A stretch of 34,884 nt of DNA from Methanobacteriota archaeon (GTDB taxonomy: Archaea; Thermoplasmatota; Thermoplasmata; Methanomassiliicoccales; UBA472). Positions 9,101 through 17,148 of the stretch are shown here, one piece after another. The notes under the pieces were generated by a model. That model saw nothing but the letters and a program-made list of their open reading frames with translations. It was not told where the DNA came from and did not search any database. Position 1 is the first letter of the stretch. The number at the start of each line of letters is the position of its first letter. The stretch lies in NCBI GenBank assembly GCA_021372315.1, contig JAJFUT010000028.1, forward strand, positions 1 through 34,884, in the 5' to 3' direction. Position numbers and translations under genes: made by a program.

Positions 9101-9804
9101 CTTTTCTTTCCCCAGTCCTTCCAAGCGTCGATCACCTGCTGTCCTTCCAGGAAGCAGAGGTCGTTGCGCTCGGCATAAGCCTTTGCCTTGCTCTTGTCCA
9201 GGGCCTTCCCGTTGTCGCCCATCATCTCGCAGATGGTGGTGGAAGGTACGACCCCGGCCATGACAGCTAGCGCCGTCGTCAGTTCGGTGTGCCCGAACCT
9301 CTTCGTCAGCAAGTTCTTCGTCGCGTTGAGAAGGTGTATGTGTCCAGGCGCCCTGAACGAGTGCCCGAACTCCTCCCTGAGGACCGCTGGGCTCTTACCG
9401 CCGCTGTTCTTGATCAGCTTCGCGAACTCTCTCACGGTCAATGCCCTGTCCACATCAGTGATCCCGGTGAAGGTCTTCCTATGGTTGATCGTTATGCCGA
9501 AGGCTGATTTCGTATCGTACGGTATGTCGTTCGGCACCAATCCGGTTAGGACCGGGTGGTCCTTCGACGCCTCGTTGAATATGTCCGCGAGGAAAGGCAG
9601 CCCCAGAACTTCCACTATGTCGTTGTGCGCCGTGGTGCAGATGAGGCCTCCTGCGTTCTTCCTCATCTCGCGGATGCTCTCCGCCGTGACGAACTCGGAA
9701 GCGATCGCCATGTCGGTCTCGCCCTCGCGATTGTCAAAATCATAAACGAGCACCATCCTACCTTTGCTCATGTCACGAATGGCCTCATCCACGCTGTTTT
9801 TCAT
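9097..9804 (-). CDS. ribB: 3,4-dihydroxy-2-butanone 4-phosphate synthase
   Basis: 235 residues. It converts ribulose 5-phosphate to dihydroxybutanone phosphate and formate. The acidic metal loop NREGETD is at about 25-31, RAPGHIHLL at about 150-158, and HTELTTALAVMAG at about 171-183. It is monofunctional, with no GTP cyclohydrolase II domain, as in archaea. First gene of the minus-strand operon ribB-ribL-ribC-ribH; GGTGG precedes the ATG. No FMN riboswitch-like leader is visible. The archaeal GTP cyclohydrolase and CTP-dependent riboflavin kinase genes are not in this window. Confidence 0.95.
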
Positions 9805-9835
9805 TCATCCACCGAGCATTCGGAAGAGGCTTAGC

Positions 9836-9843
9836 ATAATATT
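9836..9843 (-). promoter_or_regulatory. TATA-like box for the riboflavin operon
   Basis: On the minus strand AATATTAT lies 32-39 bases upstream of ribB ATG 9804, giving a leader of roughly 8-12 bases that contains GGTGG. It is in the divergent 130-base gap shared with the PGI/PMI gene. Confidence 0.4.
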
Positions 9844-9905
9844 GTTTAGGTAATTACAAAATAAATTGTTGAAAAGGTTCCCTGGGTCCGTCCTTCATTG
9901 AAAAG

Positions 9906-9917
9906 CATATTAATATG
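9906..9917 (+). promoter_or_regulatory. TATA box for PGI/PMI gene
   Basis: CATATTAATATG, a perfect palindrome, lies 18-29 bases upstream of ATG 9935, consistent with leaderless transcription. The palindrome could also be bound by a regulator. Confidence 0.5.
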
Positions 9918-9934
9918 TAGCCGGATTCGGAGCC

Positions 9935-10972
9935 ATGTATACCGATCTTGACGACAAGGACAACATCCAGCGTATCGACGTATCCAATACGTCGTCGCAG
10001 ATCGCGGACTTTGCGTCAAATCTTCTCGAAGCGACCAGATACGAAGCGCCCGACATCGAGAGACCTCGCTCGGTCTGCATGAGCGGCATCGGCGGGTCTG
10101 CGATGGCGGCCGACATCTTGCAGGATTATCTGGCACCGGTGTCCAAGCTTATGGTCGCCATAAACAGGAACGTCGCTCTCCCCGCTTGGATAAATTCCGA
10201 CTCTCTTTCGATCATCACAAGCTACTCCGGCAACACGCAGGAGGCCCTCGACGTCCTCGATCACAGCGTAAAGGCCGGGTGCGAGATATGCTGCATAACG
10301 TCAGGCGGCAAGCTGCTGGAGAGATGCGTTTCGAACGGGATCCCTCACGTCAAGGTCCCCGGAGGCATTCAGCCCAGAGCTGCGTTGGGCTATCTGCTGG
10401 GGGCAGCGTCGGCAGTACTGGAGAAGATCGGGGCCGGAACGCCCGCGACGGATTTCGGGAAGGCTGCGCAGAACTCGCTCAGCGCGTCCGAGCGGATGTC
10501 ACCAAAGAATCCTACTGAGAGCAACATCGCAAAGAAGCTCGCCCTGAGGATGGAGGACATGCTCCCGGCGATCTATGCCCCCAAGAACATACGGTCAGTG
10601 GCCGTCCGATGGCAGAACCAGATAAACGAGAACTCGAAGATGGTCGCGTTCAGCGGAGAGGTCCCTGAGATGAACCACAATCAGATGGTCGGGTGGCTTC
10701 AAGGTTCGGGATGCGCGCCGTGCAGACCCTTGTTCCTTTTGCCGAGCATGATGGACCCGACGATCGAGAGGATGACGATGGTCACGATCCAGATGTTCAC
10801 CGAGGCCAAGCTCGAACCGATGGTCGTTCCGCTGCACGGCAACACCCACGCCGAGAATCTCGTCTCCGGGGTCATGCTCGGCGACAATGTCAGCTACTAC
10901 CTGGCGATCCTCAAAGGTTGCGACCCCGGGCCGGTCCCGGTCATCCAGGACTTCAAGTCCCGGATAGCATGA
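9935..10972 (+). CDS. Bifunctional phosphoglucose/phosphomannose isomerase
   Basis: 345 residues, close to archaeal PGI/PMI enzymes (about 300-350). Two SIS sugar-isomerase folds are present. The phosphate loops are SGIGGSAMA (50-58) and SYSGNT (96-101). The EMNHNQMVGW segment in the second half carries the conserved Glu/His pair used in the isomerisation. It interconverts glucose 6-phosphate or mannose 6-phosphate with fructose 6-phosphate, feeding glycolysis/gluconeogenesis and sugar-nucleotide synthesis. Enolase lies 5 kb downstream. ATG 9935 has the TATA box at leaderless distance. It is monocistronic. Confidence 0.92.
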   Translation: MYTDLDDKDNIQRIDVSNTSSQIADFASNLLEATRYEAPDIERPRSVCMSGIGGSAMAADILQDYLAPVSKLMVAINRNVALPAWINSDSLSIITSYSGNTQEALDVLDHSVKAGCEICCITSGGKLLERCVSNGIPHVKVPGGIQPRAALGYLLGAASAVLEKIGAGTPATDFGKAAQNSLSASERMSPKNPTESNIAKKLALRMEDMLPAIYAPKNIRSVAVRWQNQINENSKMVAFSGEVPEMNHNQMVGWLQGSGCAPCRPLFLLPSMMDPTIERMTMVTIQMFTEAKLEPMVVPLHGNTHAENLVSGVMLGDNVSYYLAILKGCDPGPVPVIQDFKSRIA

Positions 10973-11002
10973 TTCCGATCTTACCTATGTGTGTCAATAG
11001 GG

Positions 11003-11009
11003 TTTAAAT
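11003..11009 (+). promoter_or_regulatory. TATA-like box for glyA
   Basis: TTTAAAT lies 33-39 bases upstream of ATG 11042, implying a leader of about 10 bases. Confidence 0.4.
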
Positions 11010-11041
11010 GGGGGAGCTGTATCTAGTTCTCGGCTGATTCA

Positions 11042-12319
11042 ATGAAGGAAGATGCCCTCTGGATTAAGGAACAGGTCAAGGCGCACAACAAGTGGTTCGA
11101 GGAGTCGATCCCGATGATCGCATCGGAGAACCTCATGAGCCCCTTGGCTAAGGAAATGATGATATCTGATTTTCACGACCGCTACGCCGAGGGACTTCCC
11201 GGAAAGCGGTACTACCGCGGCAACATCTATGTTGACAAGGTCGAGCTGAAGTGCATCGAGCTTGCTCAGAGGATATTCCGCTGCAAGTTCGCCGACGTCA
11301 GGCCGATCTCCGGCACCGTCGCGAACATGGCCGCGCTCTTCGCCCTCACTCAGCCAGGCGAGACGATCACCTGCACGTCGTTGGACCACGGAGCGCACAT
11401 ATCCACCGCCAAGTTCGGTGCGGTCGGGTTCCGCGGCGTCAACACTGTTACGTACCCTTTCAACACGAAGGACATGGTCATCGACATCGACGGCGCAAGG
11501 AAGCTCCTGCTGGAGCAACGCCCCAAGGTCGCCCAGTTCGGTCTATCGGTGTTCCTGTTCCCGGCCCCGATCAAGGAGCTGCAGGACACGTTCCAGGAGA
11601 TCGGATGCACGGTCTGGTACGACGCGGCGCACGTCCTCGGTCTCATAGCCGGCGGGCAGTTCCAGGACCCCCTCCACGAGGGCGTCAACGTCCTGACCGC
11701 CAGCACGCACAAGACCTTCCCCGGCCCGAACCACGGCATAGTCCTCGGCCACAACATGAGCGAGGAGCTGGAGAAGAAGATGAACTCGGCCGTGTTCCCC
11801 GGTGTGACGTCGAGTCACCACCTTCACGCGATGGCGGCATTGGCCATCACGCTTGCCGAGTGGGAGATATACGGCAATGAGTACGCGAAGCAGGTCTGCA
11901 AGAACGCCAAGGCCCTCGGCCAGGCGATGAACGAGCTCGGCTTCGACGTGCTATGCGCGCACAAGGGATTCACCCAGTCGCACACGATCGCGGTTAACGT
12001 AGCAGCTCATGGTGGCGGGAACCAGGCGTCGATCGACCTCGAGAGCGCCAACATCATCACCAACAAGAACATGCTGCCGGGCGACACAAGCTCCGTCAAG
12101 CCGAGCGGGATACGCCTCGGAACGCAGGAGATGACCAGGCTTGGAATGCGCGAGAGCGAGATGAAGGAGGTCGCGCAGCTCATCTACCGTGTCGTCGTGA
12201 AGAAGGAGAACCCTGAGCACGTCAAGAACGACGTCAAGGCCCTCAAGAAGAACTTCACGAAGGTCCGGTACTGCATCAACGAGGGCGAGGAAGCGTACAA
12301 GTTCCACGACCTCGTCTGA
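11042..12319 (+). CDS. glyA: Serine hydroxymethyltransferase
   Basis: 425 residues, normal length. It converts serine and a reduced pterin to glycine and the methylene-pterin. Features seen: PMIASEN at about 25-31, HDRYAEGLPGKRYYRG at about 45-60, DAAHVLG at about 194-200, and the PLP-binding K224 in STHKTFPGPNHG. The STHKTFPGP form, as opposed to bacterial TTHKTLRGP, is common in archaea. The C1 carrier may be tetrahydrofolate or tetrahydromethanopterin; a folC homologue in the same window makes folate plausible but does not prove it. It converges on ncsA, with only 9 bases between stops. Confidence 0.95.
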   Translation: MKEDALWIKEQVKAHNKWFEESIPMIASENLMSPLAKEMMISDFHDRYAEGLPGKRYYRGNIYVDKVELKCIELAQRIFRCKFADVRPISGTVANMAALFALTQPGETITCTSLDHGAHISTAKFGAVGFRGVNTVTYPFNTKDMVIDIDGARKLLLEQRPKVAQFGLSVFLFPAPIKELQDTFQEIGCTVWYDAAHVLGLIAGGQFQDPLHEGVNVLTASTHKTFPGPNHGIVLGHNMSEELEKKMNSAVFPGVTSSHHLHAMAALAITLAEWEIYGNEYAKQVCKNAKALGQAMNELGFDVLCAHKGFTQSHTIAVNVAAHGGGNQASIDLESANIITNKNMLPGDTSSVKPSGIRLGTQEMTRLGMRESEMKEVAQLIYRVVVKKENPEHVKNDVKALKKNFTKVRYCINEGEEAYKFHDLV

Positions 12320-12328
12320 AAATCCATT

Positions 12329-13252
12329 TCAAATCCCTTTCCTTTCTTTTATTTCCTCTAGAAGCTCGCAGCCCATGCACTTCCCCTTGCTCGTAGGCTC
12401 GCCGCATCCGCACAGATCGAGCTTCCCCGGCGGGAACGATGAGGATAGGCATGGCCTGATCTGATCATAGCTAGAGACGATGCTATGCTTGGTGCCGGGA
12501 TGTCTGCTCTCCATTGAATCTATCGTTTCCCTGAACTCGTTCCTCAGTGCCTCGGTCGCGTATGGACATTCGTCGTCAGAGAACTCGAGGTCGTTCAGGA
12601 TGGCATAGAGCATCGATTCTCCCTCGGGGACCATCCTCAACGGTTCCAAACGAGGAACGAGGCCAGGCTGTACCTTCGTGTGCGGTCCGAGGCGGGCGAG
12701 CCTCTCGACGTCCCCCCTCATGAAGTTCATCAGGACGGATTGGGCGGTGTCATCGAGGTTATGTCCCGTGGCGAGGACTCCAGCGCCGATGTCCCTGGCC
12801 TTCTGGTTCAGACATCTCCTCCTGAAGACGCCGCAGTACGAGCAGGCGGTCCGGTCGCCTGAAAAAGGCACGACATCGTCGAGGTCGGTCCCGATCACTT
12901 CGTTGAAGGTGATCACGTGGTGTGTGATCCCGAGCCTCGCTGCCTGCGCCTTGGCCGAAGGCAGGGTACCTGCCCTGTACCCCTTGATCCCCTCATCGAC
13001 GGTGATCGCCTCGATATTGACGTCCCTTCTCTCCCCAAGTATCTTGACCAGAAGCTCGAGCGTGACCGCGCTGTCCTTGCCTCCAGACGTTCCGACGGCG
13101 ATCTTCAAGGGGCCCTTGATGTCAAGCTGACCTCGAATATCCTTCTTCACCCTCCGTTCAACGTATTCATTGAAATGGGAATGACAGAGATGGGTGCCGT
13201 TGTACCTTATGTACGTTATAGCCTCGGAGAGGCACTTGGAGCACTTGACCAC
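12329..13252 (-). CDS. ncsA: tRNA 2-thiouridine synthase, NcsA/TtuA (CTU1) family
   Basis: 307 residues. PP-loop ATPase that activates U34 or U54 of tRNA for 2-thiolation, with sulfur from a ubiquitin-like carrier. It has an N-terminal zinc site (C4, C7, C23, H26), PP-loop TSGGKDS at 55-61, and C137/C140 in ACSYCGVFRR plus C229 in DDECPYA. The 92-residue spacing between C140's cluster partner C137 and C229 matches the [4Fe-4S] site of TtuA enzymes. A C-terminal zinc ribbon follows (CGCGEPTSKGKCMGC). The start is GTG 13252, without a Shine-Dalgarno but with a TATA box 22-28 bases upstream, hence probably leaderless. Divergent from rfcS. Confidence 0.92.
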   Translation of the reverse strand: MVKCSKCLSEAITYIRYNGTHLCHSHFNEYVERRVKKDIRGQLDIKGPLKIAVGTSGGKDSAVTLELLVKILGERRDVNIEAITVDEGIKGYRAGTLPSAKAQAARLGITHHVITFNEVIGTDLDDVVPFSGDRTACSYCGVFRRRCLNQKARDIGAGVLATGHNLDDTAQSVLMNFMRGDVERLARLGPHTKVQPGLVPRLEPLRMVPEGESMLYAILNDLEFSDDECPYATEALRNEFRETIDSMESRHPGTKHSIVSSYDQIRPCLSSSFPPGKLDLCGCGEPTSKGKCMGCELLEEIKERKGI

Positions 13253-13273
13253 GTTCGATGATTGTGAAGGCCG

Positions 13274-13280
13274 ATATTAT
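13274..13280 (-). promoter_or_regulatory. TATA box for ncsA
   Basis: Minus-strand ATAATAT lies 22-28 bases upstream of the GTG start at 13252. It supports that start in the absence of a Shine-Dalgarno. Confidence 0.45.
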
Positions 13281-13364
13281 GATTATCCCCCTCCCTCGGC
13301 GTCAGAAAAGACGCGCGAGTCATCAATTGATTCCATCATCGGTCTTCGTCAGCCCGTCAGAAAA

Positions 13365-13371
13365 GTATATT
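13365..13371 (+). promoter_or_regulatory. TATA-like box for rfcS
   Basis: GTATATT lies 36-42 bases upstream of ATG 13407. A short leader containing GGTTGGAG would result. Confidence 0.4.
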
Positions 13372-13406
13372 GCCAATACCCCCATTAATCACGCAGGTTG
13401 GAGCGA

Positions 13407-14372
13407 ATGCAAGAGATTTGGATCGAGAAGTACAGGCCGAAGAAGCTGGACGACGTCATCGGTCAGAACGACATCGTGGACCGTCTCAAGTCATACGCTC
13501 GTTCCGGGAACCTTCCGCACCTGATGTTCGCAGGTCCCGCTGGTACAGGAAAGACGACCTCCGCCCTTGCATTGGCCAGGGAGCTATACAAGGATGCGTG
13601 GAGGGACAACTTTGTCGAGCTAAACGCCTCCGATGAGAGGGGGATCGATGTCGTCAGGGGCAAGATAAAGGAGTTCGCGAGGACGCAGCCTCTCGGAGGG
13701 GCGGCCTTCAAGATAATCTTCCTGGACGAGGCAGACGCCCTCACATCCGATGCTCAGGCCGCGTTGAGGAGGACGATGGAGAGGTACAGCTCCAACTGCC
13801 GCTTCATCCTCTCGTGCAACTACGCCTCCAAGATAATAGAGCCGATCCAATCGAGATGCGCCGTGTTCCGGTTCAGGCCCGTCAAGTCCGAGGACGTCAA
13901 GAGGTATCTGAAGAAGATAGCCGACAACGAGGGCATCAATGTCACGGAGGACGCGCTGGACGCCCTGGTCCACGTCGGAGAGGGTGACATGAGGAAGACC
14001 GTGAACTCGCTCCAGGTCGCCGCCGCGGCGGAGAAGGACATCGACCTGGACGTCGTCTACCAGACGAGCGGGAACGCCAGGCCGGATGAGGTCGTGAAGA
14101 TGCTGGAGACGGCGCTGCATGGCAACTTCGTCGAGGCTAGGGCACTGCTCGACGAGATCATGCTCAGCTATGGCCTCAGCGGCTCCGACATCATCAAGCA
14201 GGTGCACAAGAGCTTCTTCGACATCGACATACCAGACATCGACAAGGTGAAGCTGATCGACAAGACCGGGGAGATCGAGTTCAGGATCGTGGAGGGCAGC
14301 AACGAGAGGATACAGTTGGAATCCCTCCTCGCATACCTTGTGCTCGTCGGCGACCGCAGGGAAGGGGTCTAA
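13407..14372 (+). CDS. rfcS: Replication factor C small subunit
   Basis: 321 residues, typical of the archaeal small subunit. AAA+ clamp loader ATPase that opens the PCNA ring at primer-template junctions. The order is the N-terminal IEKYRPKKLDDVIGQ, Walker A GPAGTGKTT at about 44-52, Walker B FLDEADAL, sensor 1 SCNYASK, and SRC arginine-finger motif QSRCAVFRF. A C-terminal collar domain follows. ATG 13407 is preferred over TTG 13398 because family members begin a few residues before IEKYRPK. The large subunit rfcL is not in this window. Confidence 0.95.
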   Translation: MQEIWIEKYRPKKLDDVIGQNDIVDRLKSYARSGNLPHLMFAGPAGTGKTTSALALARELYKDAWRDNFVELNASDERGIDVVRGKIKEFARTQPLGGAAFKIIFLDEADALTSDAQAALRRTMERYSSNCRFILSCNYASKIIEPIQSRCAVFRFRPVKSEDVKRYLKKIADNEGINVTEDALDALVHVGEGDMRKTVNSLQVAAAAEKDIDLDVVYQTSGNARPDEVVKMLETALHGNFVEARALLDEIMLSYGLSGSDIIKQVHKSFFDIDIPDIDKVKLIDKTGEIEFRIVEGSNERIQLESLLAYLVLVGDRREGV

Positions 14373-14393
14373 GTAGCCCGCCTTTTGACAAGG

Positions 14394-14403
14394 GTTAAAT
14401 ATT
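14394..14403 (+). promoter_or_regulatory. TATA-like box for rpl40e
   Basis: GTTAAATATT lies 31-40 bases before ATG 14434. The short leader holds GAGAGG (14422-14427) as Shine-Dalgarno. Confidence 0.45.
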
Positions 14404-14433
14404 GCTTTCTAGTTCCCAAGCGAGAGGAATCAT

Positions 14434-14583
14434 ATGGCACGCTTCAAGGAGGCCGACAACAGGCTTCTTAACAAAATGATCTGCATGAACTGCTACGCAA
14501 GGAACGCCATCAAGGCAACTCGCTGCAGGAAATGCGGCTACTCGCACCTTCGCCAGAAGTCGAAGGAGAGTAGGAAGGCGTAA
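14434..14583 (+). CDS. rpl40e: 50S ribosomal protein L40e
   Basis: A 49-residue protein read directly from the sequence. It starts [14 protein letters not shown] and carries a four-cysteine zinc site: C17/C20 (ICMNCYARN) and C31/C34 ([11 protein letters not shown]), with a basic C-terminus. This is the compact archaeal L40e, lacking the ubiquitin fusion of eukaryotes. It belongs to the large ribosomal subunit. GAGAGG is 7 bases before the ATG and a TATA-like box is upstream. Codon usage matches the neighbours. Confidence 0.93.
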   Translation: MARFKEADNRLLNKMICMNCYARNAIKATRCRKCGYSHLRQKSKESRKA

Positions 14584-14711
14584 GCCTTCTATCAAACCCA
14601 TTTTCATCTTCTATATTCTCCCAGCTATCGAGACCTGTTATTGAAATCGATATCTGTTCAGATAATTTATTAATGCGCTCGATATTTACATCGGTCATAC
14701 TCATCGAATGA

Positions 14712-15713
14712 GTGGTGGCTCCACTGAAGAAGGTTCTGATAGTTGACGACAATCAGGCGATCACAGAGATCGTCACGGAGATAATCACCACTGCGGGATA
14801 TGAATCGATATCCGCCGCCGGAGGCAGGGAGGCCTTGGTGAAGGTCGAATCTGAGAGCCCAGACCTCATTCTGCTCGACGTCAACATGCCAGACATCGAT
14901 GGCTATACTCTCCTGAGGCAACTGAAGGAGAAGGGCATGATCGGGAAGATCAAGATCCTGATGCTCACGTCCGCCATCGAGGTCGACACCGACATATTCG
15001 GACTTCAGGACGTGATAAGCGGCTATATACGCAAGCCGTTCAACAACGCAGACCTCGAGGCAAGGCTCAGAGAGGCCTTGAACGAGCCGGCCCCGATCCG
15101 CATACCATCCGAGCCCGAGGCCAAGGTGAGGAAGAAGAGCGGGTTTTCCAAGCTGTTCAGGAAGGAGGAGGAAGAGATCGAGCCCTTCGACTCGATGGAG
15201 ACAGCAAGGCGCTCGAAGAAGGAGTACGACCTCAAGAAGGGGTATGCCTACCTCGTAAAGGAGGCGAAGCCGAAGAAGTCCTTCGAGATATTCGTGGACC
15301 AGGTCACTCATGACATACAGGGGCTGTGCGTCACAAGGCAGCACCCGTCCGTCGTGAGGAAGGACTGGGGGCTCGAGAAGACCCCTATCATATGGCTCAC
15401 GAACCAGCTCGGCAAGGTCTACATCAACCCGACGAACATCGGCATCCTCGGCGAGACGATCACACGTTTCGTGGAGAAGTCCGGGGACTCTGTAGTCATC
15501 ATCGATGGCATCGAGTTCCTCATCATCAACAACGACTTCGAGAAGGTCCTCCGCATGCTTCACAACATCACAGACGCGGCGATGGAGAACCGCGCGAGGC
15601 TCATCATATCCATAGACCCGAGGACGCTCCAGGTCAGGGAGCTAGCCCTCCTCGAAAGGAACATGGAGATAATCGAGGGGCTGGCAGGTCCGGAGCCACG
15701 GCAGAACAAATGA
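14712..15713 (+). CDS. Response regulator receiver fused to DUF835 domain
   Basis: 333 residues. The receiver domain is at about 5-122, with D12/D13, phospho-acceptor D56 in LLDVNMPDIDG, a Thr after LML and the KPF motif. A charged linker (about 123-170, rich in Lys/Glu) leads to a DUF835 domain (about 175-325). That domain is recognised from GYAYLVKE, the TRQHP segment, a WLTNQ strand, VIIDGIEFLI and the ISIDPRTL segment. DUF835 is an archaeal domain of unknown function, often coupled to signalling modules. The start is GTG 14712 or GTG 14715; no strong Shine-Dalgarno is seen. No kinase is adjacent, so it is an orphan regulator whose phosphodonor could be the kinase at 3613-5550 (speculative). 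Confidence 0.85.
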   Translation: MVAPLKKVLIVDDNQAITEIVTEIITTAGYESISAAGGREALVKVESESPDLILLDVNMPDIDGYTLLRQLKEKGMIGKIKILMLTSAIEVDTDIFGLQDVISGYIRKPFNNADLEARLREALNEPAPIRIPSEPEAKVRKKSGFSKLFRKEEEEIEPFDSMETARRSKKEYDLKKGYAYLVKEAKPKKSFEIFVDQVTHDIQGLCVTRQHPSVVRKDWGLEKTPIIWLTNQLGKVYINPTNIGILGETITRFVEKSGDSVVIIDGIEFLIINNDFEKVLRMLHNITDAAMENRARLIISIDPRTLQVRELALLERNMEIIEGLAGPEPRQNK

Positions 15714-15760
15714 TTTTTTAATTGGTCAGTATACCGTAGACCACAGGATGGTGCATCGTC

Positions 15761-17041
15761 ATGGTTGGTCACAAGATAACCAAGGTCTGGGCCAGGGAAG
15801 TGCTGGACTCTCGCGGGAACCCAACGGTCGAAGCGGAGATCTGGACATCGAGCGTCAAGGTAACGGCGATAGCGCCATCCGGAGCGTCGACGGGCACGCA
15901 CGAGGCCCTGGAGCTGAGGGACGGGGGTAAGAGGTACGCGGGCAAGGGCGTGACCAAGGCGGTCGAGAACGTCCGCGGCAAGATCGCCCCCACCCTGGTC
16001 GGCATGGACGTCAGGAAGCTCGCTGCCATCGATCAGGCGATGATAGATCGGGACGGAACGGAGAACAAATCGAAGCTGGGCGGTAACGCGATCACTGCGG
16101 TCTCTCTGGCAGCGGCGAGGGCAGGCTCTCTCGTCGAAGGCGTCGAGCTGCACGAGTTCCTGTGCATGAACTCCAACGTACTGCCTGTCCCGTGCATGAA
16201 CGTCATCAACGGCGGGAAGCACGCAGGCTCGAACCTTAAGATACAGGAGTTCATGATCGTTCCCTGCGGAACAAGGTCCTTCTCCGACTCGATAAGGATC
16301 GGGGTCGAGGTATACCATTCATTGAAGACGGTGCTCAAGAAGGAGTACGGTCCAGGCGCGATAAACGTCGGCGACGAGGGCGGATTCGCCCCGCCGCTCA
16401 ACACCGCGCGCGAATCGATGGACATGCTGCTGAAGGCGATAGAGGCGGCCGGATACAGGCCTGGAAAGGACGTCTATCTCGCGATGGACGCCGCGGCCTC
16501 CGAGTTCTACGTGGACGGCAACTATGAGGTCGATGGAGCGGTCAGGACGCCGGACGAGATGATCGACTTCTACGCTGGCCTGGTAAAGGACTATCCCCTG
16601 ATCAGCCTCGAGGACCCTTTCGACGAGGAGGCCTTCGACACCATGACCGAACTGACGAAGAAGATCGGCAAGAAGGTCCAGATCGTCGGCGATGACATCT
16701 TCGTCACGAACCCGAAGAGGATCGCCATGGCCGTAAAGGCCGGGGCGGGGAACGCGACACTGCTGAAGGTCAACCAGATCGGCACAGTGACCGAGGCTGT
16801 CAAGGCGGCGGAGCTGTCGTTCGAATCTGGCTATAACGTCATGGTCAGCCACAGGTCGGGAGAGAGCGAGGACTGCAGCATAGCCGATATCGCCGTCGCG
16901 CTGGAGTGCGGCCAGATCAAGACCGGAGCCCCGGCCAGGGCGGAGCGCACCTCGAAGTACAACCGCCTGCTGCGCATCGAGGAGAACCTCGGCAGCAACG
17001 CCAGGTTCCTCGGCAAGGATTCCTTCAGGTCCTCGAGATGA
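15761..17041 (+). CDS. eno: Enolase (phosphopyruvate hydratase)
   Basis: 426 residues, full length. It interconverts 2-phosphoglycerate and phosphoenolpyruvate. Visible features: REVLDSRGNPTVE at about 12-24, H154 in INGGKHAGS, catalytic E206 in GDEGGFAP, metal ligands in AMDAAASEF, SLEDPF and GDDIF, catalytic K336 in LLKVNQIGT, and SHRSGE at 363-368. ATG 15761 is 47 bases after the DUF835 stop. A GC hairpin follows the stop. Confidence 0.96.
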   Translation: MVGHKITKVWAREVLDSRGNPTVEAEIWTSSVKVTAIAPSGASTGTHEALELRDGGKRYAGKGVTKAVENVRGKIAPTLVGMDVRKLAAIDQAMIDRDGTENKSKLGGNAITAVSLAAARAGSLVEGVELHEFLCMNSNVLPVPCMNVINGGKHAGSNLKIQEFMIVPCGTRSFSDSIRIGVEVYHSLKTVLKKEYGPGAINVGDEGGFAPPLNTARESMDMLLKAIEAAGYRPGKDVYLAMDAAASEFYVDGNYEVDGAVRTPDEMIDFYAGLVKDYPLISLEDPFDEEAFDTMTELTKKIGKKVQIVGDDIFVTNPKRIAMAVKAGAGNATLLKVNQIGTVTEAVKAAELSFESGYNVMVSHRSGESEDCSIADIAVALECGQIKTGAPARAERTSKYNRLLRIEENLGSNARFLGKDSFRSSR

Positions 17042-17060
17042 GGACATTTTTACATCACGT

Positions 17061-17076
17061 CGGGGCGCTGACCCCG
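17061..17076 (+). terminator. GC hairpin downstream of enolase
   Basis: CGGGG (17061-17065) / CCCCG (17072-17076) with a 6-base loop, followed by GCATATATCTTTTA. The same AT run could be the TATA box for the pncB operon, so terminator and promoter may be nested here. Confidence 0.45.
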
Positions 17077-17148
17077 GCATATATCTTTTAGAACAATTGA
17101 TAACCACCGAAGACGTTCGGGGAAGGGGTTTAGGGAGGAGTTAGACTG

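Noticed and set aside
9101-9124. Longer ribL starting at ATG 9124
   Set aside because: The ATG at 9100 overlaps the ribB stop as ATGA and has a good Shine-Dalgarno; the extra eight residues precede the normal family start.
9805-9934. FMN riboswitch upstream of ribB
   Set aside because: The gap is only about 130 bases, shared with a divergent promoter, and none of the conserved RFN element segments is seen. Archaea generally lack this riboswitch.
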